Positions 54,033 to 64,000 of a DNA stretch of 64,000 bases are shown one piece after another. Source of the stretch: Diploptera punctata (lineage: Eukaryota; Arthropoda; Insecta; Blattodea; Blaberidae); assembly GCA_030220185.1 (NCBI GenBank), contig JASPKZ010007288.1, positions 1,252,001 through 1,316,000 on the forward strand. The letters are read 5' to 3'. The notes below the pieces were generated by a model, which did not search any database, was not told the DNA's origin, and was given only the letters and a program-made list of their open reading frames with translations. Each line of letters opens with the position of its first letter. Position 1 is the first letter of the stretch. The translations under genes were made by a program, and so were the position numbers.

Positions 54033-54180
54033 AATAATACAATTTCAATTATGCACATAGAAAACAACAGACACAAAATTAACATTTTAGAAGAATTCGA
54101 AATTATCAAGGGGGCAAAGGATACAAACACTCTCAAGAAAATATGCCTAATGAGTAAAACCCTCTACTAAACGTATACGG
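54033..54180 (+). pseudogene. Penelope-like element fragment
   Basis: NNTISIMHIENNRHKINILE then EFEIIKGAKDTNTLKKICL matches the end of the segment at 42.2 kb (ISILH, NxLEELEI). It is fused to LINE-A in one open frame by the breakpoint; that fusion is not a gene. Confidence 0.45.
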
Positions 54181-54424
54181 ATAATTCAATACTACTACGT
54201 AAACTCCAGTAGCTGAAGCATGCTTCGAAAAGTCTAGAGTGAAATCAACAAAAATATTAAATACTTGAGGAAGATAATAATATAACAAGTAAAAAATATA
54301 TAACATTATTATAACCTCAACGGTACAAACAATTATGAACTTAAAAAGTACAGATTAATTAAAATGTCAAAATAAAATGTTGTATTTAATTCATAAAACA
54401 CTTTGAATCAAATACCAAGAAAAA

Positions 54425-54508
54425 ATTGCATAATTGAAGACGCGAACCCGCGACCTTCATCAACAGAAACGGTGACCGCATGCTTTACCGCTGAGCTATC
54501 AGGACACA
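54425..54508 (-). mobile_element. tRNA-derived SINE head or tRNA pseudogene
   Basis: The minus strand has a perfect-looking A box TAGCTCAGCGGTAAAGC and a B box GGGTTCGCGTC about 35 bases apart. The acceptor stem does not close: the 5' end is GTCCTGA and the 3' side does not pair with it. It is therefore not a functional tRNA and fits a SINE head. Confidence 0.55.
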
Positions 54509-54514
54509 AAGAAG

Positions 54515-57270
54515 AGGTCTTCAGTTCAAACCACATAACACAGTAGCTCAGGGACTGGACAATTATGACTAGTTTTGTAGTTTGAACCCAGCGCTGTGCC
54601 GAGTATGACTTAGAAGAAATGTGCGTTCAAGAAATGGCTCATTTTTTGTCTAAGGTTGTACCTTTCTCCTATTTATTATAGGCTCTATTTTTTCTTTGCT
54701 TGCATTCAAATAAATTATTAAATGAGTAAAGTTAAAGACCAGATATAGTGATTACTTCCTATAATTTTAGAATTCATACTGACCTGTTATTGCACGTTAG
54801 TCTTGTTTTGAGAAACGAGTATTAATACAATTTTTGTTTAGCACTGTTTTCTATTGACGAAAGTAACATTTTGGTGTGATGTAGACCTACATGGAGAACT
54901 TATTTCCCCGTCTCCTCTACTTAGGAATAACTTTGTTTATGTAGTGCAATTAATGACATCAAAATTGCGTCAAAAGAGATAAAAGTCTTTATGGTCATTC
55001 AAGAAGTAACACAAACGTATAGACAAGGTAATCTTACAAATGTTACTAAAAAGTAAGTGTTCTACTTAGGTTTAACAAAATTATCGTTCACGTTTATTAT
55101 GTAATTATTCGCAAGCAGTTGTGAGTGCACCAGAAATTACTATGATAATAAATAATCATATACTAGGAATTGATGCGATGGTTAGTTTTAGATTCAACCA
55201 AATTTATTCAGGAAAAATTCAGAAAAGCGTTGTTTATATAAGATTAATTAAGTCTAGAGGAATACTGGACACAAGCTAACAAAGAATTATTATCTTCCCC
55301 CTTCGCAGTCACTACTCTACCCACTTCCACCTGAGGTATCTGCTTTTGGCCCGAATAATAATAAATTACACAGGTCGACAATTGTTTCATTTTTGTCTCC
55401 GATTTGCACGAAAAATACGATCTTCTGAATAAATTTATTGCGTTGATCAGGAAACTGAAGAACGTTTAACTTCATCACGTGAGGTATAATTATAATCTTG
55501 ATCAACATTCTAATCTGTACCAAATTGGATCGGAAAGCAATTACAGGATATGGAAAGTAAAATGTTACATTTAAAATGGTAAAAAGTAACGTGAGAGACA
55601 TATGATATTAGAAGAAGTAAATATAATGATAAGGTCCCTTAACAAGCGGAGGTATTTCTTTAGTTGACTTTTGCTTGTGAAACATTGTTTGAAGCCTTTG
55701 CGTTTGTGTGTCACGTCACCTTCAGATTTGATATTCTAGAAGTAGTTGATATCGTGTTTATTCCCCAACGACCTTGATAACTATTTTTAAGAGTTTTAAG
55801 TTTCTGATGGAATCGTTGTATCGGCCAAAGTGTTCTGAATATATTTGTGTGCGACATTAGCATTGGTAGTTTTTAAATTCACAGTTAGGCTCACCCTGCA
55901 TTCCTGTATAAACTTCTATAGCATATATTTCATTACGTCTTTCTTAATAAAGCTGCTTATTTCAGGCCAAGGAAGCATTCCCAAAAATATTTTAATTTTA
56001 AATACTCCACTCTTGTCAATCTCCTTTTTCACAATCATTGTTCTTTCAACGTATTCATCAGACACCTATTTACGTTTAAAATTGTATCCTTCGGAAGTAA
56101 AATCAATAGAAGTCACAATGGCAATTGCGAGTGAAATAACTCCTCTTAATTTATTAGGTGTTGATAGTAAGATGGCATCCTAAATAAAAAAAATGTGAAG
56201 GCAGTAACAAGTGGATTTGCTCGTGTAAAGTTGTCTGGATCTCCTTGGGTATAGGGTTATTTAAATGTTAATATAAGGTCAACTAGTCAACTTCTGGTTC
56301 AACTACTAGTCAACTTCTTTCAACTTGCAGCTAATAGATTTAGGAATTTGCTGCGAAAGTATTGGTAACAGTTTCCTGTTTATCAATAACGTTCACAGGT
56401 GTCATCTCCGAAACTAAGTTCGTTCGGATACACGAGATTCATGTTTCTTTTGTCGAACCCCACTACGTTTGCTATACATATTGTCTCAACCTTAAAAGAC
56501 AGTACGGAATTAGATGTAGTATGTATCTCTCTCACTCGCACTCCTATATCCTGCTATTAGCTCCATACTTTCTACTCCCGCGATGTTGCCAATTTAAAAA
56601 AAAATGCAAAAGTGATGAATTTAATAAAATGATGATGTGGTCATATAGAAAATTGTCCTCTCTTTCTGAATGTATACATTTTAAAGTCTTAAGTGATTAA
56701 TATAATGAATAGTTTCCACAAATACATTATCTTGGCGCGAATCTATATTTTTGCAGATAAAAACTTGTCACACGATTGGTAGAAAACTAGTGATAATGAT
56801 AGATTAAGAATTTTTTGTTGGGTTGCCTGATGTTTATGGATTACACTGTCTTTCCCTGGAAGATAATTTTTACGTAAGAAGCGAGCTATTAATTTTTTAT
56901 TCAATACTTGTTAAAAATTAACGGATGGTAACACAAAAAAAGTTATGTAGCGAAAAACTGTTTTGTTATTGATTATATTATGTTGGTGACAAAGCGAGAA
57001 GACGTGTTTATAAAGGTCTCAAATAGTTTTTAAAACAAACCAGACCTTGGTATCATTGCGCATTAATACTTTATCGCAGTTTAAAGTTTGTTTACTTAGG
57101 TGTCACTTTTCATTTTCGATCGCGTTTGACTCTGCACTTCCTCAGGCTCAGAGCTTCAGTGTTGTGATAGTTGTTGAATGAAGTTCAACTGTGAGTGGCC
57201 CTCAATTGTCTTTGGTTCATATGTTTTTTCATAAAATTGTTTAATTTTATATTTTTTATTATTGTATTAT
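54515..57270. other. about 2.7 kb unassigned DNA
   Basis: No recognised gene, repeat end or long open frame. Short open frames on both strands (55317-55601, 55845-56183, 56362-56700) show no motif. Confidence 0.5.
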
Positions 57271-57277
57271 ATTAATT

Positions 57278-58925
57278 ATGAATATAGAAGCTAAGCGACG
57301 TAGTATTGGCAAACTGCACAGTAAAGAACGGAATATAGTATTGAACTTATTTAATTTATTTTTTAAAGAAAATGAACGTTGCCCGGGCAGTTAAACAGAC
57401 AGCAGAAGCTACCGGGTGTTCGGAACGTTTAATATATAGAATAAGAAAGGAACAAACGAAAGGTCCTCCTCCTAGAACGCCAGTAAAAAAGAAACCTAAA
57501 CGAGCGTGCAAACAAAAAAATGCCAGATTAATGAAGTACGATGGAATAGTACAAAGCGGAGTCCGCCGCATCGTTCATTCCTTGTTCTTTGAGAACATAC
57601 CACCCACACTTAATATAATATTCCATCCATAGTAATTCTGCCCGAAGGCAGGTCCTTCACTACAATCATAGCATTTTCATGAATGCTTGCGGTTTTAATA
57701 GGGAATTGAAAGTGTGGCAGCTTCCCGTTGCTTTCCACACCGGTGAAGGATGATGATGATGATGATAATTATAAGAATGATGTCGATCATATGATTTCAG
57801 GGACCGTTTGGGCCTTAAAGGTTTTCTGGCATTTGTCTTACAGTTGAGGAAAAACCCCGATAAAAACCTCACCCAGAAAAACTGCCCCACCGGGGACCGA
57901 ACCCGGGCCCGCTGTGTGACAAGGCAGGCTACCTCGAGACCACAGCGGTGGACATGTATAATATTAAGCAAGGTAAATAGTAATGATACGTTACCAAATT
58001 TTTCGAGTTCTACTTTAAATGGATTTCTTCATGATATAGGGTTCGAATATGTAAGCAGGGTCAACCAATGCGCCCTTATTGAAAGGGATGATATAATCTG
58101 GTGGCGTCATAAATATCTGAAAGATTCAAACAAATTTATGAATGAAGGGAAATATATTTTTAATATAGTTGAGTCTTGGGTAAACATAGCTCGCATCGTG
58201 ACAAAAGAATGGAAATAAACCAACATTAAAATTGTTCGTCCAGCAGCAATTGAGGGTGTTAGTACAGGTCTTAAGCTACGTAGGGGTCGTGGGTAAAGGT
58301 TTGCGTTGGTTCATGCAGGGAATGAAAATGGGTTCGTTAATGGTGCCGAATTAACATTTCCTGTGCCAAAAGAACACGGCAGACATCCACGATGAAATGA
58401 CAGGTGAAGTGTATGAAAAGTGGTTGTTGCCCAACGTCCCAGAAGGATCTGTGACAGTATTAGACAATGCCGGCTATGATAGTCGGATAAGCGATCGTTT
58501 GCCTACAACTTCCTGGAGAAAAGTTAAGATTATGGAGTGGTTCAATCAAAAGAAAATCCCTTTTGAAATTGATATGTTAAAACGACAACTTATTTTTACT
58601 GTGACTCAAAACAGATACACTTATGATAAATACATAATTGATCAGATGGCTAAATCAGCAGGAAAAACATGTTTTTCGCTTGCCACCACACCACCGAGAT
58701 CTTAATCCTACCGAAATGGTATGGGCACAATTGGAGAACTATATAAAAATGAAAATCGTCTCATTAAAATAAAAAAGAAATCAGAGATTTAATTTCGGCT
58801 GCATACCAACACGTGACAGTATAAAATTGGGCACACTGCTGGACTATACAAAGAAAATTGAAAGTGATATCTGGAAAGCAGACGAGATTCTTCAAGGTGA
58901 CACTAACTACTTTGATACATTAGTC
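57278..58925 (+). pseudogene. IS630/Tc1/mariner-type transposase, split by a SINE
   Basis: ATG at 57278 starts NIEAKRRSIGKLHSKERNIV. A frame change follows before AVKQTAEATGCSERLIYRIR, a helix-turn-helix, and KKKPKRACKQKNARL. After the SINE (57623-57956) come LPNFSSSTLNGFLHDIGFEY, ALIERDDIIWWRHKYLK and IFNIVESWVN, where the first catalytic Asp of the DExW-type box is Val. Then GAELTFPVPKEH, GSVTVLDNAGYDS (second Asp kept) and HRDLNPTEMVWAQLENYI (third acid). Stops and shifts break it. The transposase would cut and paste at TA sites. Its inverted repeats were not identified. Confidence 0.75.
57623..57956 (-). mobile_element. tRNA-derived SINE, second family (copy 4), inserted in transposase
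   Basis: It is flanked by tataatatt at 57614-57622 and 57957-57965. The head at the right has CCACCGCTGTGGTCTCGAGGTAGC on the minus strand and the B box GGGTTCGGTCCCCGG at about 57891-57905. The tail (ATGG)n is at the left. It is the same length and layout as copy 3 at 15.46 kb. Confidence 0.88.
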
Positions 58926-59269
58926 ATCAAAATCATCATCTTCTTCTTCTCCTTCCTCTTCTTCTGCTTCGCCTTCTTCCTGCCATGTATCGCCCACTGG
59001 TTCCGATTCAGAGACACGGAGGATTTTATGGAAGGAATAACACATTGCCAGAGGATTGTGGACAGGCTTGATGGTATGTAACGTATTTTAAGTATTACGT
59101 TCCTAATATTATTATATTCGTGAACAATTTTAATATTATAAATGTTTTAATATGATTGTATTAGTTACAAATGTTAATATTATAAAAATTATTAAATATT
59201 TAATTAGGCCTAAATATAACTTCTTATAGTATTATATTCTTAAAAAATTAAAATAAATTATACGTTTAA

Positions 59270-59885
59270 AGTGATTATAATTGCTATATTTGTTTATATA
59301 GGATATTTCGTACATTGAATGTATAGGCAAAGAGAACATAAAACATAGAATTGAATTGTGTAGCAAAATAATATCATCGTTAAATTCCATACGGTGGGAT
59401 AAGCATATTAGGAAAGACACAAAAAAATATATTGGTAAAACATTGGTGGAATCTGTTGCAATGTATGGAAATGAGGTAGGGACAATCAATAAGTACTACA
59501 AGAATAGACTAATAGCTCTAGAAATGGATTATTTACGCAGAAGTGCCAGAAAGTCTAGATTAGAACATGTCACAAATATAGAAATTAGAAACACAATGGA
59601 AGCAGAAGAAAGCATAATTGAAAGAATTGAGGAGAAGGAATTAAAGTGGTTAGGACATGTCTTAAGAATGGAAGATGAGCGATGACCGAAGCAACTATAT
59701 GAATGGCATCCGAACAGAAAGAAGAAGAGAGGGAGACCAAGGTTAACATGGAAGGAAACATGAAGACAGCAATGCAAGCTAGAGGGCTAAGCATCGAAGA
59801 TGACCAAGACCGTGGGCTTTGAAGGTTTGGCACGGGAAGACGGCAGCAGCTGTAAAAAACCCGAAGATAGATACAGAGAGAGGAT
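59270..59885 (+). pseudogene. LINE 3' fragment (DYLRRSARxSR type)
   Basis: The frame (59356-59685) has SIRWDKHIRKDTKKYIGKTL, YGNEVGTINKYYKNRLIALE, MDYLRRSARKSRLEHV and EELKW-type KELKWLGHVLRMEDER, then a stop. The next frame continues PKQLYEWHPNRKKKRGRPRL. This is the C-terminal domain of an arthropod LINE protein. It ends CGGCAGCAGCTGTAAAAAAC, CCGAAGATAG. It is related in motif to 14.34 kb but better preserved. Confidence 0.8.
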
Positions 59886-60278
59886 ATTTCGTGATATAGG
59901 CCTATATTATAAATTTAATTCATTATTACTTAACTAGCGTAGATCTATATCATAATTATAATTTATGATAATTTGTATTTTTCCCTTATATTATAATGTG
60001 TGCATTTAAATCTCGCTCTGAGCTTTTGGCGTTTAATTCGTAGGCCTAAATACTTGTATTGTCATTCAATCAGTAGGGCATAAGATGAACGTATATGAAA
60101 ATAACAAATATATCGGACATTTCACGTTTTTTCACTCACGTTTAAGTGGTTTTGAGAGTTTCGACACATCTGTTCCTTGCCTCGCACATCTTTGTCTATG
60201 CAGTAGATATGGCATCAGCGCGCTCCAAATAACGTGTACTGTCTTTTAATGTAGAGGCGATCTATAGCGAAATAACAA

Positions 60279-60551
60279 TCATCCAAATCGTTCAATCGTT
60301 CTTCTGAGGAGCCATACAATGGGAATAGCGGAATTATGGCACTGCATTTTACCTTCACTCCATATAATTAATAAGCCCATGCATGTATGACACACAATGT
60401 GCTGAGCAAATAACTTACCCTGATCTCCAAGTCGGCGCCTTGTGCTTATCACATAAATTCCACATATACAACAAAATGTATTAGGGCTGTTCACACATTT
60501 TAAACGCCGCTTCGATGAAATAACTCCACTGACAACCACGCGTGTAAGCAC
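60279..60551 (-). CDS. small CxxC...CxxC protein, possibly transposon-derived
   Basis: A 90-residue frame: KRRLKCVNSPNTFCCICGIY, VISTRRR, LGDQGKLFAQHIVCHTCMGL, then W-S-E-G-K and IPIVW. I recognise this from repeated insect proteins of the form NxPDxFCYICG...LGDQDKxWAPHxxCxxC...PMVW, but the roughly 15-residue segment usually between the two Cys pairs is missing (RRR runs straight into LGDQ). The two Cys pairs could bind zinc. The function is unknown; a link to domesticated or mobile elements is inferred from copy number. The deleted segment suggests a degenerate copy. Confidence 0.4.
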   Translation of the reverse strand: MLTRVVVSGVISSKRRLKCVNSPNTFCCICGIYVISTRRRLGDQGKLFAQHIVCHTCMGLLIIWSEGKMQCHNSAIPIVWLLRRTIERFG

Positions 60552-60857
60552 CTTTTTCTGTCAATCGCGCACACTGAATTGTTGATTTCTGCGGCAATAA
60601 TGGAATGTCAACATTGAAGACAATTCCCGCCCTCATTCGTGTCCCATCCTGTACACAATCAATGTTACCACATTTATAAATTACACTACATAACAGATTT
60701 CGCAGACCGTTGTTTGTAATAAACAGCCCACAGTATGTTGGGGAATGGGTAGCTGTGCAGAGAAAACTGCTGGTGATTAAAAAACTTGATATGCTTTATA
60801 TATCCAGGAGTGCCATATTAGTAAAGAATACCACTTATTTTCCAAACCATGCCGGCC

Positions 60858-60862
60858 TATTA

Positions 60863-60905
<43 letters not shown>
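60858..60905. repeat. (ATT)n microsatellite
   Basis: Uninterrupted ATT run encoding poly-Tyr on plus and poly-Asn on minus; neither is a gene. Confidence 0.97.
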
Positions 60906-61114
60906 GTTCATATAAACACTTTTTATTATATAAAATATAATTACTTCCCTCTGTACCTTCATTTAAACATTATCTTGTAGGCATTTCTACATATCTACCC
61001 CACCCTTGGTACTACAGCGAGACGATTTGCTGGAAGAGAATTTATAAGTCTGGACCACATACAGACTTTTTTAACAAAACAAAGACATGCACAAACTCCT
61101 TGGATAAATGATCA

Positions 61115-61385
61115 CCTCAATACCAGGGCCTCTTCCGAGACAATACAAAAATTAAAACAAAACACACCATTTATATAGTTAATCATATTAAACAAAGCGA
61201 ATATTATAGTTATGACGGTCAGATGACGTCGCCAATCATTTGGCATTAAAACATCCATTTTCAAAAGTCGTATTTTTAGAGGTGAGAAAAAAAACTCACC
61301 CCGGAAACTTCTCCCGATCGGGATCGAACCTCGACAGGCTGCGTAAGAGGTAACGACGTTACCCCGAGATCATAGTGGTAGATGT
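61115..61385 (-). mobile_element. tRNA-derived SINE, second family (copy 5)
   Basis: The head at the right reads CTACCACTATGATCTCGGGGTAACG on the minus strand, with B-box region GAGGTTCGATCCCGATCG at about 61317-61330. The body includes GAGGTGAGAAAA and a CCTCTTCCGAGACAATAC left end. It is decayed but recognisable against copies 1-4. Confidence 0.7.
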
Positions 61386-61567
61386 GATATATAATTTTCC
61401 TCTATAAAAACCAATGATATCCTCTGAATTTTATTCTTAACATAGGAAAATATGTTTATAATAATTGCATATCAGTGCGATATTTTCCAATCACCAAATA
61501 ACATTTCATTCTAGACTACCTAACGTTCAGTCTGGTAACATAATCCAAGGAATAGTGATAAAAATGT

Positions 61568-61569
<2 letters not shown>

Positions 61570-61643
<74 letters not shown>
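61570..61643. repeat. (TAC)n and (TAA)n microsatellites
   Basis: Adjacent runs of TAC and then TAA. They encode a poly-Leu/poly-Ile open frame that is not a gene. Confidence 0.97.
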
Positions 61644-61645
<2 letters not shown>

Positions 61646-61699
61646 ATTATTATTAATTTATACTCTATGCGGAATATATGTTCTTAACAATTAAATTTG

Positions 61700-62879
61700 A
61701 ATAATGATTTATTGCTTAGATGGCAACAAGGTCCTACGTTCTGATTAATAGTTTCATGATTTTTTAATTAATTTTTATTTTATTTGTGACTTTTTAACAG
61801 GCCAGATGTACTTATACTTCGATGGGTGGGTGATGATGTTTAGAGAAAGTTATATGATGAACACAATATAATTTTTCAAATTTCGCTGTGTAAAATTCAT
61901 ACAAGAAAAATGAAAATTTATTCACAGCCTCAATATTTTTGGTTATGTTAAAAATTATAATCTCAGAAATATCTTTAAATGCATTACACGTAAGATTGTA
62001 TTCAAACTGGAATCAGCTAATGTATTCTGTAAGAAGGAAACATTCTGAATTCTAAACGCATTGTGTGGAATATGGTGGTTGTACCAATTCCATTTTAAAT
62101 CCGCGATACACGTAGTATTCACGGTTCCTAACATCATTCCATGGCTTTTCTTTTGCATCGCGAGAGCAAATTAACAGAACACACAGAATTCCTTGCACGT
62201 CTGCTCATTACGCGAAGGCGCTAATTCCTCCCTCATCCAGTCCAGGCAGCCGCCCTTCAATTAAACACAGAGTTCTCTGTTCGCATATGCGCATACTGAT
62301 TCGCATATCTCACCTCCTTGTTAAGTCACTCGCATATCAAAAAACAATTATAACTTAGGTAAACAATATGTCTCTAGATAATTTGGTTATTCTCATGAAC
62401 AAGCCCTTCTTTACATGGGCTGAGGGCAGAAACATGGTAAGCCAAAATCTGTTAAGAAATGAGATATCTCCGTATAAAAGCAATAAGTGTATTTAAAATC
62501 CATAAAATCATTTGTAAGGGAGCCAGTGATGAGTTAAATATATAGACACACAATTTACTGTATTAACAACAATATAGACCAATTAGTATTTATATTTTTT
62601 CAAACACTATAGTCGTTATATCTCAGAAATAACAATTTGTGACTTATGTTATTGCCCTAAGCCCTTCATATATATATATTTATTTATTTATTTGTAATAT
62701 CCCGGAAAATGTACTTGATAACATTGTAAGTTTTATGTATAATAACTAATATACTGGCACTGTCGAAACCATGTATAGGCATATGTATATATATAGGCTA
62801 TATATATTTATGTGTGTGTGTATGTGTATGAATGTGTGTGTGTTTAGTCGACGCATTTCTCTCTATCTTCCTTAGTTTA

Positions 62880-62927
<48 letters not shown>

Positions 62928-63010
62928 CTGGGTAGTTTTAAATTATGATCGACAATTTAAGGGGCTTACAGGTAGAGGATCTCCGGAACGCACTTGTTTG
63001 AATTATAATG
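61700..63010. other. unassigned DNA with (TG)n and (TC)n
   Basis: (TG)n lies at about 62811-62841 and (TC)n at 62885-62925. Nothing else is recognised. Confidence 0.55.
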
Positions 63011-63019
63011 GCTCAGCTC

Positions 63020-63240
63020 AATAAAGAGGCCACCTCCGAGATAACTCTACATTGAAGCAACGATATGAATTAATACTGAACAAGGGTGAAGATAACCTCC
63101 AGATATGGCCATAATATTTTCACACATTTCGTTTATAGACGAAAAAATCGCAAAAAAGTATCTCGTCCACGAAACGGGTCCCGATTAACAATCGAATCCG
63201 TGCCCATTATATCGGGTGTAAAGACGTTATACATCTGTGA
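63020..63240 (-). mobile_element. very decayed tRNA-derived SINE (possible copy 6)
   Basis: Its order resembles the other copies of the second family. GAGGCCACCTCCGAGATAAC is at the left, and a degenerate B-box area, CGATTAACAATCGAATCCGTGCCC, lies at about 63180-63203. Support is weak. Confidence 0.35.
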
Positions 63241-63609
63241 ATTCCGATAATGGACCATTTATTAAACAAATAAAAATAATACCACATTACTCACTTCTTA
63301 GAGCTCTTCTTAATAACCACTAAGATTTTGTTAATTAAATGGTATGTATTAAATTAACGTTCCAGGAAAACAAATATGAAGCCGCTAGAGCGATTTTAAA
63401 ACACCGCTTTCAAGCAAACTCACTCTTCTAATACGTAATTGTAGTTTTGTTACTTTTGGATATTTCTTGATTTTTATGCAGTCCAGGTTTTGCCGCTTTT
63501 GCGCGACATAGTCGATGCATTCCGACTGTTGTTTTGCGTATGTCGATCCTGTAATGAACAAAAAGTGGTAAATGAAAGTACGTTTCAGACAGATAAAGTA
63601 ACTGGTAAA

Positions 63610-63728
63610 AATCCCAACAATTTTCGAAGAACGTTATTCTCAAATACTCGTAATCTTCATTCCTCCCTTAAAGTAAAGAGTTGATGTTTCGCATCCATAT
63701 AATATAACTGGTAGAATAACTGTTTTAA
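63610..63728 (-). pseudogene. LINE-A fragment
   Basis: Antisense to the FENKVLRK region and the ILYGCETW region of LINE-A: CGAAGAACGTTATTCTCAAATACTC and GATGTTTCGCATCCATATAATATAACTGGTAGAA. No continuation on either side was found. Confidence 0.75.
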
Positions 63729-64000
63729 GACTGTACATCGTTTTTAATGACAATTAGGCCTACTTTGTAATTATTCGATATTTTTATATCAATGTCGCAT
63801 TAAACCCTAGTGTAAAACTAGTGATAGGCGTACTATTAAGGTGAAACAGTATTTAAATGAGAGGAACTGAAAGCATTGTTCACTTCCAACAGAAGTTTAC
63901 TTGCGGAAAATTGAAAATTATCGCTTCAGGTGATTCCCCTCTCCTTCGCCGGTTACCGACATAGACCTCACATACCTTCATTGATTACTACCTGTCGAGA

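Noticed and set aside
54425..54508. functional tRNA gene on the minus strand
   Set aside because: A and B boxes are good but the acceptor stem does not pair, so it is a SINE head or pseudogene.
58924..58990. simple-repeat-like CTT/TCC run
   Set aside because: It is probably the low-complexity end of the transposase gene region and not a distinct element.
60710..60962. poly-Tyr and poly-Asn open frames
   Set aside because: They are translations of the (ATT)n microsatellite.
1..64000. CRISPR array, bacterial operon or phage content
   Set aside because: No regularly spaced repeats, no ribosome-binding-site-led gene strings and no prokaryotic genes; all content fits an arthropod nuclear genome.

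Overview
The window looks like a piece of a large, AT-rich, repeat-laden animal nuclear genome, most likely an insect and plausibly a cockroach or termite. That is inferred from the repeat mix: abundant RTE-like and CR1-like LINEs, tRNA-derived SINEs, Tc1/mariner, hAT and PIF-like DNA elements, an insect errantivirus-type provirus with env, and (TA)n/(ATT)n/(GA)n microsatellites. I find no prokaryotic genes, no rRNA, no CRISPR array and no convincing functional tRNA. No complete host protein-coding gene is visible. Traces that could be host-derived are a short signal-peptide-like exon candidate near 52.65-52.71 kb (minus) and a small CxxC protein at 60.3-60.5 kb (minus). Layout: 0-5.6 kb is a nested stack. 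An RTE-like LINE (called LINE-A here) is split by a CR1-like LINE. Next to it a second LINE (LINE-B) is split by a third LINE (LINE-C), by a 50-bp LINE fossil and, at its tail, by a tRNA-derived SINE. 6-12 kb holds SINEs and LINE ends in unassigned AT-rich DNA. 12.4-20 kb has further LINE-A copies, two of them interrupted by LINE-B and one by a SINE. 20.8-21.8 kb has an internally deleted mariner-like element with long inverted repeats and a small MITE. 22.56-25.82 kb is an essentially full-length LINE-A flanked by a perfect 16-bp duplication and carrying one nonsense codon. 27.2-28.5 kb holds LINE-C-like and LINE-A remnants followed by a PIF/Harbinger-like element with a MADF-type reading frame. 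29.7-38.2 kb is a Ty3/gypsy errantivirus-like provirus on the minus strand: 5' LTR, primer-binding site, an unexplained ORF, gag, pol and env. 38-44 kb is mostly unassigned, with a decayed Tc1-like transposase and a Penelope-like fragment. 44.6-49.1 kb holds a decayed LINE and a decayed hAT-like transposase. 49.9-54.2 kb has two more LINE-A derivatives, one internally deleted with intact ends. 57.3-59.9 kb is a decayed IS630/Tc1/mariner transposase split by a SINE, then another LINE 3' end. How the parts work together: almost everything is selfish DNA and can be ordered by nesting. LINE-A copies are older than the LINE-B, CR1, SINE and PIF-like insertions they contain, and LINE-B is older than the LINE-C and SINE insertions inside it. 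The 22.56-25.82 kb LINE-A copy is the best preserved LINE. In the provirus, gag and pol are broken by small frame changes, but env is open and has a plausible spliced leader exon in the 5' region. The env anchor and the 3' LTR are not seen. Coordinates of decayed elements are approximate, and family names are by motif recognition only.
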